A stretch of DNA of 64,000 bases. It comes from Myxosarcina sp. GI1 (GTDB taxonomy: Bacteria; Cyanobacteriota; Cyanobacteriia; Cyanobacteriales; Xenococcaceae). The DNA lies in contig NZ_JRFE01000024.1 in the NCBI RefSeq assembly GCF_000756305.1, positions 229,620 through 293,619 of the forward strand. The letters run 5' to 3'. The position numbers and the translations under genes were made by a program. The notes under the pieces were generated by a model. It did no database searches, had not been told where the DNA came from, and worked only from the letters and a program-made list of their open reading frames with translations. Positions 17,392 through 26,445 of this stretch are shown piece by piece (position 1 is the stretch's first letter; every line of letters starts with the position of its first letter).

Positions 17392-18066
17392 TTAACAAGC
17401 TCCTTTACGTGTCAATACTACTTGCACAGTGCATAAGATTAAATAAAGATCGTAAAAATTAGACCATTTTCGCTGATAGTCTAGATCCATACGAACTATT
17501 TCCTCAAAATCAAGTACGTTAGAACGACCTTTTACTTGCCATTCTCCAGTAATTCCTGGTTTGACCAGCAATCGCTTATAATGATGCTCTTCATATAAAG
17601 CTACTTCATCGATAGTTGGGGGACGAGTACCAACTAAGCTCATTTCTCCTCTTAGCACGTTCCAAAACTGAGGAAATTCATCGAGACTAGTTTTGCGAAG
17701 AAACCGACCAATACGCGTGATACGGGGATCGCATTCGTTTTTAAAAATTAGTCCCTTAGCTTGATTGATAACTAAGTGCTTTTGTTTTTCTGCTCCCACA
17801 GTCATCGAGCGAAATTTCCAAATCCGAAATGGTTTGCCATTGACTCCACAGCGTACTTGACTGAAAAAAATCGGTCCCCGATTGTCTAACTGCATGGCGA
17901 TCGCAATGGGAACGGCAATAACTGCGACAATTAGCAGTCCAATTAAAGCTCCTATAATATCGAGCGATCTTTTGATTTTATTAGTAACGGAAGGATGAAA
18001 TTTTAGTTTTGAATATAATGGTAAAACTGGCGAAGTTCCCAACCGAACATTAGAGGAGAAATGCAT
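17392..18066 (-). CDS. bacterial sugar transferase (polyprenyl-phosphate hexose-1-P transferase)
   Basis: Starts assembly of an exopolysaccharide or other glycan repeat unit by moving a sugar-1-phosphate from a nucleotide sugar to the membrane lipid carrier. The N-terminal membrane segment is IIGALIGLLIVAVIAVPIAI after KRSLD; the catalytic region has GPIFFSQVRCG, FRIWKFRSM, the RxGRFLRKTSLDEFPQ box with the catalytic Asp-Glu pair, MSLVGTRPP and KPGITGEWQV. At 224 aa it is the short PglC-like form without the extra N-terminal membrane domain of WbaP. No other polysaccharide genes are adjacent, so the product glycan is unknown. Confidence 0.93.
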   Translation of the reverse strand: MHFSSNVRLGTSPVLPLYSKLKFHPSVTNKIKRSLDIIGALIGLLIVAVIAVPIAIAMQLDNRGPIFFSQVRCGVNGKPFRIWKFRSMTVGAEKQKHLVINQAKGLIFKNECDPRITRIGRFLRKTSLDEFPQFWNVLRGEMSLVGTRPPTIDEVALYEEHHYKRLLVKPGITGEWQVKGRSNVLDFEEIVRMDLDYQRKWSNFYDLYLILCTVQVVLTRKGAC

Positions 18067-18434
18067 AAATTTATATTATTTAAATAACATCAAAGTTATT
18101 GCGTATAAAACAATTTCTTTAATGTTACGCAAACCCTCGGTACCTAGCTAGTTAGAAGTAACTACTTTACTGAATCTTCAAAGTTAGGAAGTCGCTCTAT
18201 TTCAATTTGATGCTTTTAATGTTTCAAATGTGTGAAGTAAATATTTATCGTATGGCTCGATTCCAAATCAAAACCGAGATGAAGTACCGCTTACGCAACT
18301 AAAATCAAAATTCCCATTTGACCCCAGGAGCTATAGCAGTAAGCTATTGGCATTACCTAAGTTCAAATATTTAGCTGTTTTTAGTGATACAAAGGAGATA
18401 TCTAAAACGCTAATTTACAAATTATCTTATTCTT
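18067..18434. other. divergent promoter spacer
   Basis: About 370 bases between the leftward sugar transferase and the rightward Crp-type regulator. No coding frame, repeat or clear operator was found. A GGAG element is present near 18394 but too far from the regulator ATG to be its ribosome-binding site. Confidence 0.5.
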
Positions 18435-19142
18435 ATGGAAGATCGATCTAGCTATCTAGAATCAAGTATAGATATTCAGGATTTAGTTAAATTAGTTCCT
18501 TTTATGGCTGGGTTGCCCGAAGAGAGCCTACACAAAACCATGCATCATTTTGTAGCTATCTCTCATCCAGCCAATCAGGTAATTTTGTTAGAAAATGATT
18601 GGGGAAGTTCTGTATATTTTATTTTAGAGGGCTGGGTTAAAATCCGCACCTACAATCTCGACGGCAAGGAAGTTACTCTTAATATTATCGGTAACGGCGA
18701 ACTGTTTGGAGAAATGGCAGCTATTGACAAAACGCCACGTTCTACTGATGCCATTACTCTAACCGATACTCGAATCGGTAGAATACCCGCTCAAAGCTTC
18801 CTCGATCTGATTTATTCAGAACCTTTAGCAGGAGTAAGGCTCGCTCAGCTAATGGCAAAACGCTTGCGACAAGTAAATCGACGATTGCAACTGCGAGAAT
18901 CAAATAGTATTTCGCGTGTGGCAGATGCGATTTTGTTTTTGGTAGAGGGACAGGGAAAGGAAGGAGAAACTGGAACGGTAATTCCCAATCTGCCTCATAG
19001 AGAAATTAGTAGCTTGAGTGGACTGGCAAGAGAAACTGTAACGAGAGTATTAACTAAACTAGAAAAGAAAGGATTAATTCAGCGAGACTCAGATCTCATG
19101 CGAATTCCCGATCTACCCGCTTTAGAAGATACTATCTGCTAG
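18435..19142 (+). CDS. Crp/Fnr-family transcription regulator
   Basis: Cyclic-nucleotide-binding-fold activator or repressor. The N-terminal beta-roll has the phosphate-loop-like segment GELFGEMAAIDKTPRST (about residues 94-110), followed by the long dimer helix (LAGVRLAQLMAKRLRQVNRR) and a C-terminal winged helix with HREISSLSGLARETVTRVLT as the recognition region. FGEMA and TPRST agree partly with the cAMP-binding consensus, so a small ligand is possible but not proven. At 235 aa it is full length. It is not clearly NtcA. The next gene, a membrane protein, starts 45 bases after the stop and may be co-transcribed. Confidence 0.9.
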   Translation: MEDRSSYLESSIDIQDLVKLVPFMAGLPEESLHKTMHHFVAISHPANQVILLENDWGSSVYFILEGWVKIRTYNLDGKEVTLNIIGNGELFGEMAAIDKTPRSTDAITLTDTRIGRIPAQSFLDLIYSEPLAGVRLAQLMAKRLRQVNRRLQLRESNSISRVADAILFLVEGQGKEGETGTVIPNLPHREISSLSGLARETVTRVLTKLEKKGLIQRDSDLMRIPDLPALEDTIC

Positions 19143-19187
19143 CATTTAGTCTTGCCGAGTATATTCATCATCTCGAATTATTGCTTT

Positions 19188-19949
19188 ATGTTTTTCAAAA
19201 ATTTTAGATCTAGATCGCCACGAAAGGTGACTAAATTTACGGCAAATTACGATGACTGGGTTGATGGAGAAGATCCAGCAATAGTTCCATCTTCAACAGT
19301 AGTTTTTAGCGAACCTCATCAAAAAAAAACTAATTCTACTAATACTGTGGTTATGGTAGAAACTGCTTTTTTAGCGAGTGCGGCAAGTTTGATTTGGCTG
19401 ATCGACTATTATTTTCCTTTAGGTCCACTACTAAAAATTTTCTTTCCCATACCCATCGCCTTGATTTATCTACGTAGAGGAACTCGCGCTTCCTGGATGG
19501 CAGCTTTAACTTCTGGATTACTGTTGTCGGTATTGATGGGACCGACTCGCAGCATTGTATTTGTCATGCCTTATGGTTTCATGGGAATACAGCTAGGAGC
19601 CTGTTGGCGACGTAGGGTAAACTGGCAACTATCAATTATTTTAGGTGCTTTATTAGGCTCATTAGGCATATTTTTTCGCTTTTGGTTATTTTCTCTATTG
19701 CTTGGTGAAGACCTATGGGTTTACGTAATTACCCAAATTACCCAATTTATCGATTGGGTTTTTTTGAAATTAGGTATTTTGGCCCAACCAAGCTTTGTCT
19801 TAATTCAAACTCTAGCTGTAGGATCGATTTTACTCAATAGTCTGGTATATTTGTTTGCGGTTCATTTAGTAGCTCTAATGCTATTCGAGCGACTAAAAAA
19901 TCCCATTTCTTCCCCTCCAGAATGGGTACGAGTACTTTTAAATGATTAG
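19188..19949 (+). CDS. DUF2232/YybS-type membrane protein
   Basis: Multi-pass membrane protein resembling the YybS/DUF2232 family, whose role is not known; ECF-transporter S-component-like folds have been suggested for relatives. After a polar N-terminus there are about six hydrophobic segments, including MVETAFLASAASLIWLIDYY, WMAALTSGLLLSVLMGPTRS, and ILLNSLVYLFAVHLVALMLF. The start is put at ATG 19188 (MFFKNFRSRSP, 253 aa) because the longer frame uses a TTG. It probably forms an operon with the Crp-type regulator before it and the CobT-like gene after it, an order I recall as common in cyanobacteria. Confidence 0.8.
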   Translation: MFFKNFRSRSPRKVTKFTANYDDWVDGEDPAIVPSSTVVFSEPHQKKTNSTNTVVMVETAFLASAASLIWLIDYYFPLGPLLKIFFPIPIALIYLRRGTRASWMAALTSGLLLSVLMGPTRSIVFVMPYGFMGIQLGACWRRRVNWQLSIILGALLGSLGIFFRFWLFSLLLGEDLWVYVITQITQFIDWVFLKLGILAQPSFVLIQTLAVGSILLNSLVYLFAVHLVALMLFERLKNPISSPPEWVRVLLND

Positions 19950-20005
19950 ATAAGATAAAGCTAAAAATACTGTTATATCCAGGCTAAAAAACCAACCGCG
20001 ACCTA

Positions 20006-21121
20006 GTGATTTATCTTTACAGCCAATTGCAACAGGGAACAAATTGGTTGAGGCGATATGCCAACCACTCTCCCACACTAGCCTGTATTTTGGGCTTTAC
20101 CGCTACAGCTTTAATTAAAAATATTTCTGCTGCTGGTTCGACTCCCAAAGAGCGCGAATATACAGCGATCGCCGATGCTGAATTTTTAGCTTCGGGAATT
20201 CAGTCTTGCTATCAACGTCCTTTACCAATTTTGACTCATGGGCTTTCACCTACTTTTATTACTCGCGCTATGGTCGAAGCCTTAAGGTTGCCAGTGCAAA
20301 TATTTAATGCAGGCTTGCTCCATCAACCATCAGTAGCAACAATCGATTTGGGAGGTATACCCGCCAACTGCCTGACCACAGGTCGAGCCATGCCTTTAGA
20401 TACGGTCAGGCATTTGTTCGATCGCGGCTGGCAATGGGGAAAAAAACTAGCTGCTACTAACGACTACGTGCTGATTGGCGAGTGCGTTGTTGGTGGAACG
20501 ACTACAGCTATGGCAGTTTTAACTGCTTTGGGAATAGAGGCTCGTCAATTAGTTAGCAGTAGCTTACAAAAATGCGACCGCGATTTTAAATGGTCGGTAG
20601 TTAAAACGGGATTGAGCGCGGCAGACTTATTGACTGCTCCCAACAGCGTCGATCCTCTGGCTGTAATCGCCGCAGTAGGCGATCCCATGCAGGCAGTAGC
20701 AGCAGGAATGGCAATTGCTGCCAGCCAGAACACGGGTGTAATGTTAGCAGGAGGTACGCAAATGCTGGCTGTGTATGCTTCGATTCAAGCTATTGCCAGC
20801 TACTATGATTTGGCTATGGTAGCGGATAATATTGTGGTTGGTACGACTCGTTGGGTAGTTGAAGATTTGACTGGAGATGCGATTTCGTTGGCAAAAATTA
20901 TTGATGGAGTCCCACTATTAGCAACTGGACTAAATTTTGCTACTTCAAAATATCCTGGTTTTCGGGCTTACGAACGAGGATATGTTAAAGAAGGCGTTGG
21001 TGCTGGGGGATGCGCGATCGCCGCTCACCTCAAACAAAGCTGGACTCCTACTCAATTACTTACAATTGTTGAAACGCTTTTTGCTCGCTATCAAAACTTA
21101 AGAATGAACGCGATAGGTTAG
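20006..21121 (+). CDS. CobT-like nicotinate mononucleotide phosphoribosyltransferase family protein
   Basis: Belongs to the TIGR00303 group related to CobT, which activates dimethylbenzimidazole for the lower ligand of cobamides. Features are MIYLYSQLQQGTNWLRRYAN at the N-terminus, Gly-rich GECVVGGTTTAMAVLTALG, VGDPMQAVAAGMAIAAS and GVMLAGGTQMLAVYA. The start is a GTG. The length of 371 aa is typical. Many cyanobacteria make pseudocobalamin rather than B12, so the true base substrate is open. It overlaps by 24 bases with the convergent gene at 21098. Confidence 0.85.
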   Translation: MIYLYSQLQQGTNWLRRYANHSPTLACILGFTATALIKNISAAGSTPKEREYTAIADAEFLASGIQSCYQRPLPILTHGLSPTFITRAMVEALRLPVQIFNAGLLHQPSVATIDLGGIPANCLTTGRAMPLDTVRHLFDRGWQWGKKLAATNDYVLIGECVVGGTTTAMAVLTALGIEARQLVSSSLQKCDRDFKWSVVKTGLSAADLLTAPNSVDPLAVIAAVGDPMQAVAAGMAIAASQNTGVMLAGGTQMLAVYASIQAIASYYDLAMVADNIVVGTTRWVVEDLTGDAISLAKIIDGVPLLATGLNFATSKYPGFRAYERGYVKEGVGAGGCAIAAHLKQSWTPTQLLTIVETLFARYQNLRMNAIG

Positions 21122-21478
21122 TATTTGTTCTTCTAGAGCGGCGATACGGTTGTAGGCAGCGGTAAGCTGTGCTGTCAGACGACGAATTTGAATATCCGAC
21201 GACAAACCGCGATCGCTTTGAGCATTTATTTTGCTAGTGCTAGTGTTATCATCGATCAAAACATCTTTATGAGTTAGCTGATATTTTGAGTCATTTTGCG
21301 GCATAGCAGAACGTGCACTAGTTTTAGTCAAATCACTCAAAGAATAAGAAGAATTTTCTACGGTAGATTGTTTATCCCGATCTAACTTATAAATGCGCTC
21401 GTCTAAACGTGCGATTATTTCGTACAGACAATCTATTTTATCTTTTAATTCGCTAATCTGTATTTGCAAGGAATCCAT
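21098..21478 (-). CDS. coiled-coil hypothetical protein
   Basis: Unrecognised 126-aa protein. Both ends are heptad-like coiled coils (LQIQISELKDKIDCLYEIIA and IRRLTAQLTAAYNRIAALEE) with a polar Ser/Asp-rich linker between. The start is taken as the ATG of MDSLQIQIS rather than a frame opening 15 codons earlier. The 3' end overlaps the convergent CobT-like gene by 24 bases. It may be a small scaffold or regulator; nothing in the context tells which. Confidence 0.6.
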   Translation of the reverse strand: MDSLQIQISELKDKIDCLYEIIARLDERIYKLDRDKQSTVENSSYSLSDLTKTSARSAMPQNDSKYQLTHKDVLIDDNTSTSKINAQSDRGLSSDIQIRRLTAQLTAAYNRIAALEEQILTYRVHS

Positions 21479-21716
21479 AAAAAATATCTTTATATGCTCA
21501 CTTTCATACAATTTTAAAAGCATTCAACCCTAAGTTAACAACTATTCCTTATTCATTTAACAATTGCCGTTAATTCTTGCTATGTTTTACTTCCAAAAAA
21601 TATACCTTTTATATTAAGCGGTTGTTAAAGATTAAATAAAAATTAAATCCTAAATTATTTATCATCAATTTCGCTCTATCAAACTATAAAAATAGTAATT
21701 TGACTCGGTGTTAATA

Positions 21717-22922
21717 ATGACTTTAGCTTCTAACCAGACGACAAATTTTTACAACCGTCGCTTTTTCTTAAGAGGTTTGATAAGTATAATTACTTTCTTA
21801 GTTGCATCGGGATGTAGTAACAACAAAAAAAACTTGAAAATTTTATTATTAGAAGATTCTATACCTTTGCAATCTATAGGAGATTTTCGTAAAATTGCGA
21901 GACAAAAAACAAAAGTAGAATTTCAATCTCAGCCTCAGCTTAGAAGCATTTATACCCATATACAAGATTTGCATCGATCGAAAGATTTAAATAATGATAA
22001 AAGTTTATCGAGTGAACCGCTAAAAAACCGTAACTTTACCAATTTAGCTACTTTAGGAGACTCGTGGTTGGAAACAGCAATTCAACAAAATTCCCTCCAA
22101 CCTTTAAGCTCAGAAGAATTAAATAACTGGTCGAAATTGCCTCAGCCCTGGCACAAACTAGTCAGGCGTAATAGTAAGGGAAAGTTAGATGCTAACGGAC
22201 AAATTTGGGGCGCACCCTATCGTTGGGGAAGTGTAGTCATTGCTTATCGAAAAGACAAATTTAAACAATTAGGTTGGTCTCCTACAGACTGGAGCGATCT
22301 TTGGCGAGAAGAGTTGCGCGACCGCATTTCATTATTAGATTCTCCGAGAGAAACTATTGGTTTGACCTTGAAAAAGTTAGGCTACTCTTACAACACAGAG
22401 GATTTAGAGCGCGTAGCAAATTTAGAATCAGAATTATCAGCTTTACACCAGCAGGTCAAGCTATACAGTTCCGATACATATTTGCAGCCCTTAATTTTAG
22501 GTGACACTTGGTTAGCTGTTGGCTGGTCGGCAGATGTTTTGTCTATTAGCAAACGCTATACAGATATCGAATTTGTTATTCCTCGTTCGGGTACATCTCT
22601 CTGGACAGATTTGTGGGTAAAGCCACGACTACCCGAAAGTTCTGAGATAAATAAAGCTCTTAGTTCTACGATCGCTCAATGGATTGATTTTTGCTGGCAG
22701 CCCAAAACTGCACGGCAGATATCCTTATTTACCAATGGTACTTCACCAATTTTGATAGGTACCAAACTCCAAGACTTACCTGAGAGTTTACGAGATAATC
22801 TACTATTAAGTTCGGCAGCAATAAATTTTGATGACAGCGAGTTTTTATTACCTTTAAGCGATCGATCTGAGCAGCAATATCGCAATCTATGGCTAAAAAT
22901 TAGGCGCTTGACTTCTACATAA
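21717..22922 (+). CDS. PotD-like solute-binding lipoprotein
   Basis: Periplasmic solute-binding protein of the spermidine/putrescine (PotD/family 1) type. The signal peptide RRFFLRGLISIITFLVASGC ends in a lipobox (LVASGC), so it should be lipid-anchored. Conserved elements are GQIWGAPYRWGSVVIAYRKD and ILGDTWLAVGWSADV. At 401 aa it is slightly long for the family. Some residues of a polyamine pocket are hard to locate, and no permease or ATPase genes lie nearby, so the ligand is unknown. The ATG at 21717 is preferred over a GTG three codons earlier. A hairpin follows 55 bases after the stop. Confidence 0.83.
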   Translation: MTLASNQTTNFYNRRFFLRGLISIITFLVASGCSNNKKNLKILLLEDSIPLQSIGDFRKIARQKTKVEFQSQPQLRSIYTHIQDLHRSKDLNNDKSLSSEPLKNRNFTNLATLGDSWLETAIQQNSLQPLSSEELNNWSKLPQPWHKLVRRNSKGKLDANGQIWGAPYRWGSVVIAYRKDKFKQLGWSPTDWSDLWREELRDRISLLDSPRETIGLTLKKLGYSYNTEDLERVANLESELSALHQQVKLYSSDTYLQPLILGDTWLAVGWSADVLSISKRYTDIEFVIPRSGTSLWTDLWVKPRLPESSEINKALSSTIAQWIDFCWQPKTARQISLFTNGTSPILIGTKLQDLPESLRDNLLLSSAAINFDDSEFLLPLSDRSEQQYRNLWLKIRRLTST

Positions 22923-22976
22923 AAAAAGTTAGCATCAAGCAAAATGCTTACTAATTCTGTCAAATCTAAAAAATTT

Positions 22977-23008
22977 ATTACGTACTACATTTTGTTGGAG
23001 TACGTAAT
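22977..23008 (+). terminator. 10-bp stem-loop after the solute-binding gene
   Basis: ATTACGTACT (22977-22986) and AGTACGTAAT (22999-23008) pair perfectly around a 12-base loop, and AAAAAA follows. It is a likely end signal for the upstream gene, although the run is A rather than T, so it would work better for leftward transcription. Confidence 0.4.
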
Positions 23009-23083
23009 AAAAAACATTGACATAATCTTCAAAAAAAATCTTTATTGTTAGATTGCAAACCAGGTTGTGCCGCTACCTGTAGA

Positions 23084-23107
23084 TAGCTGATGTTTACTCA
23101 TCAGCTA
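23084..23107. repeat. 9-bp perfect stem-loop
   Basis: TAGCTGATG (23084-23092) and CATCAGCTA (23099-23107) with a 6-base loop TTTACT. Located about 120 bases before the gene at 23225, so it could belong to its leader or mark a small RNA. Confidence 0.5.
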
Positions 23108-23224
23108 AATTCTCGAACCAATTTTTGGATCTGAGTCACAGACATCTGACTAAACTTTAAACAAAATTTTATTAGTTTCTTATAGACATAACAATATTAA
23201 ATTAAAACAGTAAAAAATACTGTA

Positions 23225-23590
23225 ATGTATTACAAATTTAATCCTAAAAACCATATATGCTCTCTAACCTGGACTGGACTTCTTTTTGCAAGTCAAGTAA
23301 GTTCTGGAGGTAGCGCATTTGAAGCGGTCTTAGCTCCAGTTGTTATGGGACTACCAACAGTTTTTGTCGGTATAAATATTCGTGAAAAAGCTGAAAAAAA
23401 TAAAAGAGATAGAATTGTTAGATCGATTAACCAGAATAAAGAAGTAACGGCTAGTGAAGTAGCTAATCTACTAAATTTATCTGGTTCAGAAGCGAGAAAT
23501 ATCTTAGACTCCTTAGTAATGGAAGAACGTATTGAAATAACTAATCGTTTGACAGATATGAAAGTAATATATATACCAGCAGAATATTAG
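23225..23590 (+). CDS. small protein with membrane segment and winged-helix-like tail
   Basis: Not recognised, 121 aa. Residues 25-50 are hydrophobic (FEAVLAPVVMGLPTVFVGI), then a basic linker (REKAEKNKRDRIVRS), then a C-terminal stretch that reads like a small winged-helix domain (NKEVTASEVANLLNLSGSEA, then LVMEERIEITNR). Such a layout would put a DNA- or protein-binding domain at the membrane face. It is preceded by a hairpin-rich spacer and followed by recQ after 150 bases. Confidence 0.6.
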   Translation: MYYKFNPKNHICSLTWTGLLFASQVSSGGSAFEAVLAPVVMGLPTVFVGINIREKAEKNKRDRIVRSINQNKEVTASEVANLLNLSGSEARNILDSLVMEERIEITNRLTDMKVIYIPAEY

Positions 23591-23738
23591 GATTGTTTAT
23601 CTACGAATATTATTCTAGTTAATGCAGAATATTCGATCTGACATTTATGGTTTGTTCACTTTGGCATTGACAAAGTCAGAGGATATCAGTTGCTAAAAAG
23701 AGTAGTCTCTCTGACGAGTAGACCAAAAGAAGCATAGC

Positions 23739-25214
23739 ATGAAGGTCTCTTTAAATCGCGAAAATAACCGTCAAAGAATGGATCGAGCAAAAGCCACTTT
23801 TCAAAAAATTTGGGGCTATGAAGATTTTCGTTACCCTCAAGGTGAAATAATTCGGACTCTGTTAGCGGGAAAAGACGCATTAGTAATTTTGCCTACTGGC
23901 GGCGGTAAATCTATTTGTTTTCAGCTACCAGCACTCTTACAAACGGGATTAACTATAGTTGTATCTCCGTTAGTAGCTTTGATGGAAAACCAGGTTAAGC
24001 AACTACAACAACTCGGTTTACCTGGAGGATTGTTACACGGCGAGCTTTCCAAGCAACAGCGACAACAAACTTTACATGCGATCGCCAGACAAGAGTTGAG
24101 GTTGTTGTATCTATCGCCAGAAACTTTACTCAGCGTACCTGTTTGGAAATTAATATCCCAACCACAGATTGAAATTACAGGACTGGTTTTAGACGAAGTT
24201 CATTGTTCGATCCAGTGGGGAACTACTTTTCGTCCAGCTTATCGCCGTTTGAGTGCTGTCCGTCGCAACTTGTTAGAGTGCAAACCTGCGGGTACTAAAA
24301 TCGCCGTCGCCGCCTTTACTGCTACTGCCGATCCCCAAACTCAAAAAGCGATCGCCCAAGCTTTAGAACTACAGCAGCCAGAGACTTTTTTAGTTAGTCC
24401 CTATCGTGCCAATCTCAACTTAAAAGTTCAAACTGTTTGGACACCAAAAGGTAGAAAGCAACAGGCTTTAAACTTTATTAGAACCCAAAAAAAGCGATCG
24501 GGTTTGGTTTATGTGCGATCGCGCAAGGATAGTGAAACTATAGCTAATTGGTTTAAATCTTTAAATTATGCTGCCAAAGCTTATCATGCAGGATTGAGTT
24601 CTACAGAACGCAGAGTAATAGAAAGCGACTGGCTAACAGGAAAAACTCAGTTTGTCGTTTGCACCTCTGCTTTTGGGATGGGTATTGACAAACCAGACTG
24701 TGCCTGGGTAGTTCACTGGCACGCACCAGAATTACTTGCCGAGTATATTCAAGAAGTAGGGAGAGGAGGCAGAAATGGTAAGCTTGCAGAGGCTTTAACT
24801 TTAGTTAGCGAACCAACTGGTTGGCTAAATCCTGAAGATAAGCAGCGCAGTCAGTTTTTTAGCCAACGTTTGCAAAAACAATATCAGCAAGCCAGACAAA
24901 TAGCCAAAAAAATTCCAGCCCAGGGAGCGTTCGAAGCGATTGTCAAGCAAAATCCCCATGCTGAAATTGCTTTGGGAGTTCTCCATAGTTTGGGTATGGT
25001 TTATTGGCAAAGTCCTTTTTACTATCAGAAAAAGGCTACTACCATTAGTGTAAATCGTTTATTAGCAGAGCGAAAACACTCTGTCGAACAGTTACAACAA
25101 TATTTAAAAACTACACAATGTCGCTGGCAATTTTTATTATTGTCTTTTGGTTTTACTAAAGAAGCGGCGAATTTTAGCTGTGGTCACTGCGATAACTGTT
25201 TGAAAAATAAGTAA
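23739..25214 (+). CDS. recQ: RecQ-family ATP-dependent DNA helicase
   Basis: Superfamily 2 helicase acting 3' to 5' on forks and recombination intermediates. Motif I is LPTGGGKS, motif II is DEVH instead of the usual DEAH (LVLDEVHCSIQWGTTFRPAY, the RecQ aromatic loop), motif III TATAD, motif V GMGIDKP and motif VI QEVGRGGRNG. The zinc-binding subdomain is present at the end (CRWQF, then CGHCDNC), but the protein stops there at 491 aa with no HRDC domain. An alternative ATG 13 codons in (MDRAKATFQK) is plausible. It is a short RecQ, as seen in a number of cyanobacteria and Bacillus RecS-like proteins. Confidence 0.93.
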   Translation: MKVSLNRENNRQRMDRAKATFQKIWGYEDFRYPQGEIIRTLLAGKDALVILPTGGGKSICFQLPALLQTGLTIVVSPLVALMENQVKQLQQLGLPGGLLHGELSKQQRQQTLHAIARQELRLLYLSPETLLSVPVWKLISQPQIEITGLVLDEVHCSIQWGTTFRPAYRRLSAVRRNLLECKPAGTKIAVAAFTATADPQTQKAIAQALELQQPETFLVSPYRANLNLKVQTVWTPKGRKQQALNFIRTQKKRSGLVYVRSRKDSETIANWFKSLNYAAKAYHAGLSSTERRVIESDWLTGKTQFVVCTSAFGMGIDKPDCAWVVHWHAPELLAEYIQEVGRGGRNGKLAEALTLVSEPTGWLNPEDKQRSQFFSQRLQKQYQQARQIAKKIPAQGAFEAIVKQNPHAEIALGVLHSLGMVYWQSPFYYQKKATTISVNRLLAERKHSVEQLQQYLKTTQCRWQFLLLSFGFTKEAANFSCGHCDNCLKNK

Positions 25215-25658
25215 ATAAGTTTAACAATCGGCGCAGCAACTGAGTACGGCAAATTAAAGTTAGCTGTTTTTTGCGATCTATATACAGACAAGCTAATATT
25301 TGTTCGACTGAAAATTTCACAAACTGAAAATTATTTGCTTAATAACTCAGACCATTTGAAAGTTATGATTTTTGGTAAAGCAATACAAACTGTTGTATTG
25401 ATTAGAATCATTGACCATAAAGTAAAATCGTTAACTACCATAGCTTTTTCTCTTTGTTTAGTATGGATTGAAGTGGCTTTTTTCTATACCCTTATATTAT
25501 GAAGGAAAATATTCAAATAGCAATCATTAACAAGTTAAAATTTTTTCTAACAAGAATAAGTTTTGTTTATGTATAAATACTTGTAATAAAAGTTTATATT
25601 TTCAAAAGCGATCGCTCGCGTCCTCAAACATTAGTCAACCCGCTTGTTAAATATCAAA
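25215..25658. other. AT-rich spacer
   Basis: About 440 bases between recQ and the PAP2 phosphatase gene, with no coding frame. A 20-base palindrome at 25381-25400 and an HIP1 site near 25609 are the only structures seen. Confidence 0.5.
25381..25400. repeat. 20-base palindrome CAATACAA-ACTG-TTGTATTG
   Basis: Two perfect 8-base arms around ACTG. The size and symmetry would fit an operator for a dimeric regulator or a short hairpin; it lies about 260 bases before the PAP2 gene. No other copy was noticed in the window. Confidence 0.45.
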
Positions 25659-26357
25659 ATGATCCGTTCTTTAATTAGTTTTTGGGTAAACCACATACAT
25701 CCCAAAATTAGTTCTTTAATTACTACCATCGGTATTGTGGGCTTAGTTATTTCTCTATCAATCTTATTTATCCTTACCGAGTTAGCTCATGAAGTTCTCG
25801 AAAAAGATGCTTTTGATTTTGACGAATCGATATTACTGTCAATTCATTCTGTAGCTAATCCTTACTTAGATCGAGTGATGCTAACCGTAACTCATTTAGC
25901 TAATCCCACTGCTGTTCTTGTTGTTTTCGGAGTTAGTTCGCTCTTACTTTTGTGGCAACGTTATTATATAGAATTGGTAATGCTGGCGATCGCCTCTTTT
26001 GGTGCTTATATTCTCAATACAGAACTAAAACTGTTGTTTGTCAAAGTTCGCCCTCAACTATGGACTCAGTTAATTACAGAAACCTCTTTTAGTTTTCCTA
26101 GCGGTCATGCTTTGGGTTCGATCGTACTCTATGGCTTTATTGCTTATTTGCTAGCCAAAGAATATTCTAAATTTGCTGCTTTAATTTACACTGTGGCGAC
26201 AACTTTAATTGCTGCTATTGGCTTGAGCCGCCTTTATTTAGGAGTACATTGGCCCACAGATATAATTGCAGGATACGGAGTTGGTTTTTTATGGTTGATA
26301 AGCTGCATTACGATGTTAAAGTTACGCCGAGTCGAGCAGGGTTCGGAAACAGTATAA
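25659..26357 (+). CDS. PAP2-family membrane phosphatase
   Basis: Membrane phosphatase of the phosphatidic acid phosphatase type 2 family, acting on lipid phosphates or undecaprenyl pyrophosphate. All three signature boxes are present: KVRPQ (from KLLFVKVRPQL), SFPSGHALGS, and SRLYLGVHWPTDIIAG. Five to six membrane segments. The start is ATG 25659 (MIRSLISFWV, 232 aa); the longer frame begins with TTG. The exact lipid substrate cannot be read from the sequence. It converges on the pabB-like gene across about 90 bases. Confidence 0.92.
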   Translation: MIRSLISFWVNHIHPKISSLITTIGIVGLVISLSILFILTELAHEVLEKDAFDFDESILLSIHSVANPYLDRVMLTVTHLANPTAVLVVFGVSSLLLLWQRYYIELVMLAIASFGAYILNTELKLLFVKVRPQLWTQLITETSFSFPSGHALGSIVLYGFIAYLLAKEYSKFAALIYTVATTLIAAIGLSRLYLGVHWPTDIIAGYGVGFLWLISCITMLKLRRVEQGSETV

Positions 26358-26445
26358 AATTCGTAGGAAGCAAGGCACTGCTTTGCCCGTATGGGAATTT
26401 GCATGGAGAGAGTAAAACATTGCCTTACCCGTACGGGATCGGGAA

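Larger units (their letters stand above)
22923..23224. other. spacer rich in hairpins
   Basis: About 300 bases without a gene. It contains a perfect 10-bp stem-loop (22977-23008), a 5-bp one near 23061-23079 (CAGGT/ACCTG) and a 9-bp one (23084-23107) in a row. These may be terminator, small RNA or leader structures. Confidence 0.6.

Noticed and set aside
26358..26445. Repeated GCCCGTATGGGA / ACCCGTACGGGA segments after the PAP2 gene
   Set aside because: Only two imperfect copies, with no clear structure or function beyond a possible weak hairpin.
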